A stretch of 11,536 nt of DNA from an uncultured Clostridium sp. Its GTDB lineage: Bacteria; Bacillota_A; Clostridia; TANB77; CAG-508. How positions within the stretch are numbered: the stretch's first letter is position 1; each line of letters opens with the position of its first letter. The notes under the pieces are model-generated. The model was not told where the DNA came from and made no database searches. It saw nothing but the letters and a program-made list of their open reading frames with translations. The translations under genes were made by a program, and so were the position numbers. This document shows positions 8,272 to 11,536 of this stretch, one piece after another. The stretch is taken from contig CAMXLV010000047.1 in the NCBI GenBank assembly GCA_947244675.1, positions 1-11,536 on the forward strand, in the 5' to 3' direction.

Positions 8272-8659
8272 TTCGAGTATTTTTTTTGCCATCTCTGACT
8301 TCAAAGAAGCCCACAAAAGAGATGACAAATACTGCTAAGCCTGGCAAGAACATAGGCTTTACCAGTACAACCCATTTATCGGGAACGAACTCGATAAATA
8401 GGCTTGCTACCGAAAACAGTCCTCCTAGAAGAGCTGTCTTCAAATAAAACAACTCTTCCTTCCACTTCCGTCGATTGTAGCGACGATAAGTGGTTTTTTC
8501 TTCCATTTCTTTGGATGCTGCTATTTCACACAGCCCCCAAAGAAAAAACATAATTCCGAAGGCAACACCTGCCTTCATGATACCTTCAGAAGTAATTCCT
8601 CTGATGATTAGAATTGCTCCCGCCAAAATCAGATTCCGCTCCATTTTTCTCATATTCAT
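8252..8659 (-). CDS. Small membrane protein of unknown function, 135 aa, higher GC
   Basis: I do not recognise this protein. It has about four hydrophobic segments in two pairs (residues about 9-47, and 71-92 with 97-120), separated by a charged stretch rich in Arg, Lys and Glu. The tail is basic (KKNTRKKRRHS). Start: ATG at 8659 has its AAGGAG only three bases away, while ATG at 8653 (residue 3) sits nine bases away and may be the true start. The gene is visibly more GC-rich than the glucan synthase. It uses CGT, CGC, CGA, AGG and two CGG codons (R8 at 8638-8636, R64 at 8470-8468), which suggests transfer from another genome. A +1 shift at the first CGG would end the protein after two more codons, so CGG is presumably plain arginine here. 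It has its own promoter (8722-8750), leader hairpin and 3' hairpin. Confidence 0.75.
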   Translation of the reverse strand: MNMRKMERNLILAGAILIIRGITSEGIMKAGVAFGIMFFLWGLCEIAASKEMEEKTTYRRYNRRKWKEELFYLKTALLGGLFSVASLFIEFVPDKWVVLVKPMFLPGLAVFVISFVGFFEVRDGKKNTRKKRRHS

Positions 8660-8676
8660 ACTCTCCTTCTTTTTTC

Positions 8677-8693
8677 GCCCAAAGTACTTGGGC
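8677..8693 (-). promoter_or_regulatory. Leader hairpin before the 135-aa gene
   Basis: GCCCAA (8677-8682) and TTGGGC (8688-8693) pair around a five-base loop, just before the ribosome binding site at 8663-8668. On the plus strand it is followed by TTTTTAT and would look like a terminator, but no plus-strand gene ends here. A similar CCCAAG...TTGGG hairpin precedes the next small gene. Confidence 0.4.
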
Positions 8694-8721
8694 TTTTTAT
8701 TTGTTACTTTTATTACTCTTT

Positions 8722-8750
8722 ATTATACCACATTATGTTAAATATTGCAA
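8722..8750 (-). promoter_or_regulatory. Sigma-A type promoter of the 135-aa gene
   Basis: Minus strand: -35 TTGCAA (8750-8745), a spacer of exactly 17 bases, -10 TATAAT (8727-8722). The -10 is perfect and the -35 matches TTGACA at four of six positions. It lies about 65 bases before the start codon. Confidence 0.75.
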
Positions 8751-8787
8751 AATTACTACCATTTTTGATTCTTTCCTTTAAACCTTT

Positions 8788-8834
8788 AAACTCAATAAAG
8801 ACGTCCTTTATTCAAGGACGTCTTTATTGAGTTT
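8788..8834 (-). terminator. Perfect 21-bp stem-loop overlapping the end of the 72-aa gene
   Basis: Arms 8788-8808 and 8814-8834 are perfect reverse complements of 21 bases, around the loop TATTC. The right arm encodes the last residues of the 72-aa protein (KLNKDVL), and the TAA stop (8810-8808) runs from the loop into the other arm. Only a short TTTAAAGG follows on the minus strand. It is probably a transcription terminator or mRNA 3'-end stabiliser. Confidence 0.6.
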
Positions 8835-9026
8835 GATTTCGCTCCAATGTTTTGGAGCTTTTTCCTTTACTACGCTGAGACTTTGAACCACTACCATAGA
8901 AACAACTACGATAGTAACCAATGTTCTAGCGTTCGTAGGCACAAGACCCAATACTAGCGCTAAAACAATTGCTATGATCTCTACTATAAAAATGGCAGAG
9001 ATCAAAGAGTCAAAAAATTTTTTCAT
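8808..9026 (-). CDS. Small membrane protein of unknown function, 72 aa
   Basis: I do not recognise this protein. Two hydrophobic helices (about residues 9-28 and 34-51; core IVEIIAIVLALVLGLV and TIVVVSMVVVQ) are followed by a charged tail (KEKAPKHWSEIKLNKD). I place the start at ATG 9026, with AGAGGAAG a few bases upstream. An in-frame TTG at 9053 would add nine residues but lies inside a leader hairpin and lacks its own binding site. It is monocistronic, with promoter 9097-9125 and a stem-loop at its end. GC is a little higher than in the large genes. The arrangement matches the 135-aa gene next to it, so the two may have come together or share regulation. Small size and two helices would also fit a holin-like or stress membrane peptide, without direct evidence. 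Confidence 0.7.
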   Translation of the reverse strand: MKKFFDSLISAIFIVEIIAIVLALVLGLVPTNARTLVTIVVVSMVVVQSLSVVKEKAPKHWSEIKLNKDVLE

Positions 9027-9044
9027 TTTGCTTCCTCTTCTGTT

Positions 9045-9068
9045 TTCTCCCAATAAGTCTTGGGAGAA
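9045..9068 (-). promoter_or_regulatory. Leader hairpin before the 72-aa gene
   Basis: TTCTCCCAA (9045-9053) and TTGGGAGAA (9060-9068) form a perfect 9-bp stem with a six-base loop, about 20 bases before the ATG at 9026. With the hairpin at 8677-8693 it shares the CCCAAG...TTGGG core and its place between the -10 box and the ribosome binding site. Confidence 0.45.
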
Positions 9069-9096
9069 TGAATCAAAGTTTTTGGTTACTATTTCT

Positions 9097-9125
9097 ATTA
9101 TACTACTTTATGGAAAAAAAAGCAA
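9097..9125 (-). promoter_or_regulatory. Sigma-A type promoter of the 72-aa gene
   Basis: Minus strand: -35 TTGCTT (9125-9120), a 17-base spacer, -10 TATAAT (9102-9097). The -10 is perfect. It starts directly behind the amidase stop codon, so the 72-aa gene does not depend on readthrough from the amidase. Confidence 0.7.
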
Positions 9126-9140
9126 AACTTTTACATAAAA

Positions 9141-9891
9141 TTAATTTTTTTCATAAAAATAATCAGTTATTCCATTATAAATTCCCCAAGCTAATCGGTT
9201 TTGATATTCATCTTCTAACAATAGTTTTTCTTCTTCTGGGTTAGATAAAAAGCCACATTCTACAATTGAAATTGGAATTTCTACATGTTTCATAATATAA
9301 ACTGTATCTAATTTCATAGCTACTCTTTTATTTTCTTTTTGAATCGCCTCATTTAGATTGGTTTGAATTTGTTTTGCTAAAGTTATACTCTTTTCATCTC
9401 CTTTTTTGAAAAAGCACTGCCATCCCCAATACTGTTGTTGTGGAATTTTGTTTAAATGAATGCTGACAAAAATATCAGCACTCGATTCATTCCCTATTTT
9501 TACTCTATTGCGAATATCAGATATTTTCTTTTGCTTTAATGTTGTTTTATCTAAGTCATATATTGCATTTTCGTCAGAACGGGTTAAAATTACTGTGCTT
9601 CCACTACTTTCTAATAAATTTTGTAGTTTTAATGCAATTTTTAAATTTGTTTCTGCTTCTGTTGTGCCAGAACTACTTTGTGCACCTTCATCAGGAACTC
9701 CATGTCCGTGCATCTACTACAATGGTTTTACCTGATACTGGTGTTGCTACTGTTTCTTGTGTCTTTTGTTTTTCCAATTGATCTACATAATTTGTTTCTG
9801 GATTTTTAGCTATTTTAAAGCTAAATACACAAACTGCTAAAATAATACAACTTATTATTATTTGAACTCTTTTTTTAGTAATTATGATCAT
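9141..9891 (-). CDS. cwlD: CwlD-type N-acetylmuramoyl-L-alanine amidase, one +1 frame break
   Basis: Germination-type Amidase_3 enzyme: a zinc hydrolase that removes the peptide from muramic acid, in sporeformers a step toward muramic-delta-lactam in the spore cortex. Two frames are used: 9891-9709 (residues 1-61), then after a +1 shift 9707-9144 (188 codons), giving 249 residues, as expected for CwlD. Residues 9-26 are a membrane anchor. The shift rebuilds TIVVDA-GHGVPDEGA, which holds the first zinc-binding histidine. The others are the Glu of TEAETN, the His of VSIHLN and the catalytic Glu of VECGFLSN. Without the shift the product is a 66-residue anchor ending ARTWSS. The ATG at 9713 in the second frame has no ribosome binding site and would lose the Asp-Ala of the motif. 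The start at 9891 has AGGAG at 9905-9901, nine bases away. Confidence 0.9.
9705..9711 (-). other. Putative +1 recoding site 3 in cwlD (GCA-CGG-A)
   Basis: The minus strand reads GTA GAT GCA CGG ACA TGG. Skipping the C at 9708 gives GAT GCA GGA CAT GGA, i.e. D-A-G-H-G, the strictly conserved zinc motif of Amidase_3. Aspartate and alanine come from the first frame, and Gly-His-Gly from the second, so homology on both sides fixes the shift at this very codon. No Shine-Dalgarno-like stimulator or clear downstream hairpin is seen. Confidence 0.7.
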
Positions 9892-9986
9892 ATTAAAAAA
9901 CTCCTAACATAAATTTTTCTATTATTATTTATATTAAGAATTTTTATTAATATTCAATTTTAATATCTCTAAATTTCACAAAAAAG

Positions 9987-9992
9987 ATTATA
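9987..9992 (-). promoter_or_regulatory. Probable -10 box of the cwlD promoter
   Basis: A perfect TATAAT on the minus strand, about 95 bases before the cwlD start, in the gap behind the surface-protein gene. No good -35 hexamer is found 16-18 bases upstream (TTTTAT or TTTATG), so an activator or another sigma factor may be needed. I see no sporulation sigma-G or sigma-E pattern I would defend. Confidence 0.4.
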
Positions 9993-10039
9993 CTAGCTCT
10001 TACTGAAACATAAAATTTTTATCATCTATATTATAAATT

Positions 10040-11536
10040 TTAATAAAGACGGCAACGTACATTTTGAAAAATTTCCCAGTATTCTCCAACCAATTTTAAC
10101 CTTAATTTATACTTTCCTTTTAATGAACTTACATCACAAACTAACGTATGATTCTTTCTATATGCATAATTCGAAACATTTGATGACACCATAACAGAGC
10201 CATTCAAATTTAACACCTCAGCACAAAAATATCCTTTTGCATTACTTGGAGTCCAACTAGTCGAATTGGTAAACCATTCTACCTGGTTAATATTTGAAAG
10301 ATCATATTCCCTTACAGAAGTAATTGTAGCATCAGCACCAGCCTCAGGTATAATATTATAGGTATCTTTCGTTACGACCATCCAATTTCCTGTATTGGTT
10401 ACATATTTAGCAGCAAGGCCATTATCATTATTATAAACATTCAATAATTCCATAACACCTGCTACATAAATCCCCTCAGAAATATTTTCTTTTTTATTCC
10501 CTGCCATATCTACACTTAAAACATGAAAATAATATGTTTTGCCTGCCCCTGAGGCATTTCCTGACCATACTTCTGGACTTTTTGTAAATGGCATTGCACT
10601 ATCCCATGCTGTTGCATTTTCTCCTATTGCTGAGTTTGATTCATTAATTATATATTTACATTCTCCTTGGTTTATTCCTGTTTGACTATCATCTACTTTC
10701 ATTGTTACTGTATAACTTGATCCCTCATCTACTCTTGTAGCACTTAATGTTATTTCTGCATCTTCTGGTAGTATATCATCTAATTCAAATTCTATTTCTT
10801 TTGATACTGTCTCTATTTTATTTCCTGCTTTATTTACACTTAATATATGCATATATTGCGTTTTAGCTGTATTTGAACTTATTTCTATTGTTGTCGTTTC
10901 TCCTTCTAATACCTTTGCTGTCTCCCAAGATTTTGAGTCAATTCCTACTTTACTTGATGAATTGTCTATAATATATTTGCATTTTTCTATATCAATTCCA
11001 CTTTTGTTGTCACTTACTGTTGTTGTTACTGTTATTGTCTTTATTATACTTCCTCCTACATAAGTTGGACTTCCTTTTATTGTTATTATTGCTTCATTTG
11101 GTGGATTATGATCAATTCCTTCTACTTTGATTGTTGTTCTTCTTTTTCTTCCATTATTTCCTTCTACTATAAATCTATATTCTTCATCATTTTCTACTCT
11201 ATATTCTACACTTATTTCTTTTTCTTTGTTTGCATATACTATAGTCTCATCATCTGGTTTTATTACTTGTTTTATTCCTTCTTTACTTTCTGTTTTCGCT
11301 GTTATATATAGTATTGCATAATTTCCTTTTAACTCATATCTTCCTTCTATCCTTATTCCTTCTTCTATGGAACCTATTATTTCTATTTGAAAATTTTCAT
11401 CTATCTCGTATTCTATGTCTTCATAAATTACATCAACTGTTTTTGTTGGATCTCCATTTTTGGTGACATCTTCTTTTTCTATTTTTAATTTTTCATGAAT
11501 AAAATCGCCAATATAATCTAAGGTTAACTTTTCTCC
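10040..11536 (-). CDS. Large surface or secreted protein with Ig-like repeats, 5' end outside the window
   Basis: The frame is open from the window edge to TAA at 10042-10040, giving 498 residues of the C-terminal part. The first ATG in the visible frame (10852) is internal; family-like sequence continues upstream without a stop. Upstream lies a domain ending EYRFIVEGNNGRKRR...DHNPP, the pattern of bacterial Ig-like domains. Two tandem repeats follow, of the OmpL47-like type: CKYIIDNSSSKVG...W...MHILSVNKAGNK and CKYIINESNSAIG...W...FHVLSVDMAGNK. The last 150 residues (from VMELLNVYNNDNG) look like a beta-rich terminal domain with Trp and Tyr, possibly binding sugar. No LPXTG, S-layer or choline-binding anchor is present at the C-terminus; the anchor or signal must be upstream. 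Role: probably adhesion or surface display. Exact function unknown. Confidence 0.7.
   Translation of the reverse strand, partial: GEKLTLDYIGDFIHEKLKIEKEDVTKNGDPTKTVDVIYEDIEYEIDENFQIEIIGSIEEGIRIEGRYELKGNYAILYITAKTESKEGIKQVIKPDDETIVYANKEKEISVEYRVENDEEYRFIVEGNNGRKRRTTIKVEGIDHNPPNEAIITIKGSPTYVGGSIIKTITVTTTVSDNKSGIDIEKCKYIIDNSSSKVGIDSKSWETAKVLEGETTTIEISSNTAKTQYMHILSVNKAGNKIETVSKEIEFELDDILPEDAEITLSATRVDEGSSYTVTMKVDDSQTGINQGECKYIINESNSAIGENATAWDSAMPFTKSPEVWSGNASGAGKTYYFHVLSVDMAGNKKENISEGIYVAGVMELLNVYNNDNGLAAKYVTNTGNWMVVTKDTYNIIPEAGADATITSVREYDLSNINQVEWFTNSTSWTPSNAKGYFCAEVLNLNGSVMVSSNVSNYAYRKNHTLVCDVSSLKGKYKLRLKLVGEYWEIFQNVRCRLY
10480..11022 (-). repeat. Two tandem Ig-like domain repeats in the surface protein
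   Basis: The protein repeats a block of about 70-75 residues: one copy at about 11022-10800 (DNKSGI...CKYIID...HILSVNKAGNK), the other at about 10700-10480 (DSQTGI...CKYIIN...HVLSVDMAGNK). They are clearly homologous as proteins but diverged as DNA, so the duplication is not recent. Confidence 0.6.

Noticed and set aside
8677..8700. Plus-strand intrinsic terminator (hairpin followed by TTTTTAT)
   Set aside because: No plus-strand gene lies upstream; on the minus strand it is a leader hairpin between promoter and ribosome binding site.
54..9891. Simple pseudogenes in cwlD and the glucan synthase
   Set aside because: Not fully excluded. However, all breaks are +1, all at CGG, there are no internal stops or other indels in about 2,900 codons, and catalytic motifs are intact.
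9993..10039. A/T-only inverted repeat (TAAAATTT...AAATTTTA) as terminator of the surface-protein gene
   Set aside because: Stem made of A/T pairs only with a long loop; expected by chance in such A/T-rich sequence.
11108..11321. Plus-strand hydrophobic frames opposite the surface-protein gene
   Set aside because: Phe/Tyr/Ser-rich low-complexity shadows of the A-rich minus-strand codons.

Overview
The window looks like a piece of a low-GC Bacillota chromosome, probably a spore-forming or spore-derived gut-type Clostridia/Bacilli lineage. The basis is strong A/T codon bias, AGGAG ribosome binding sites, sigma-A type promoters and a CwlD-type germination amidase. All genes lie on the minus strand. 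There is no tRNA, rRNA, IS element, phage gene or CRISPR array.

Layout in transcription order (right to left). (1) 11536-10040: the 3' part of a large secreted or surface protein built of Ig-like repeats; its start lies outside the window. (2) 9891-9141: a CwlD-like N-acetylmuramoyl-L-alanine amidase whose reading frame is broken once. (3) 9026-8808 and 8659-8252: two small membrane-protein genes of higher GC. Each has its own consensus promoter, a stem-loop in the 5' leader and a stem-loop that swallows the stop codon. (4) 8113-54: a giant NdvB/ChvB/Cgs-type cyclic beta-1,2-glucan synthase (GT84 + glucoamylase-like cyclisation domain + GH94 phosphorylase domain), split into three frames by two frame changes. 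Bases 1-53 hold only a short G-rich tail.

The main discovery is that the three frame breaks, in two unrelated genes, have the same form. Each is a +1 shift at an in-frame CGG codon (CUU-CGG-A, CGA-CGG-U, GCA-CGG-A), after which the next triplet is GGN. Skipping the C restores a full-length conserved protein in each case: 2685 aa for the glucan synthase and 249 aa for the amidase, where it rebuilds the zinc-binding DAGHG motif exactly. I scanned every CCG on the plus strand. No other CGG codon occurs in frame in the three low-GC genes (about 3,400 codons). The only other in-frame CGGs are two in the higher-GC small gene at 8252-8659, where they seem to be plain arginine codons. The simplest biological reading is that this organism cannot decode CGG normally and translates it by +1 slippage or as a four-base CGGN glycine codon. 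The competing readings are two independently decaying genes or a systematic sequencing artefact.

Together the genes concern the cell envelope: glucan synthesis and export, cortex peptidoglycan processing, a surface adhesin-like protein and two small membrane proteins. Nothing shows that they form one operon, and at least three have their own promoters.
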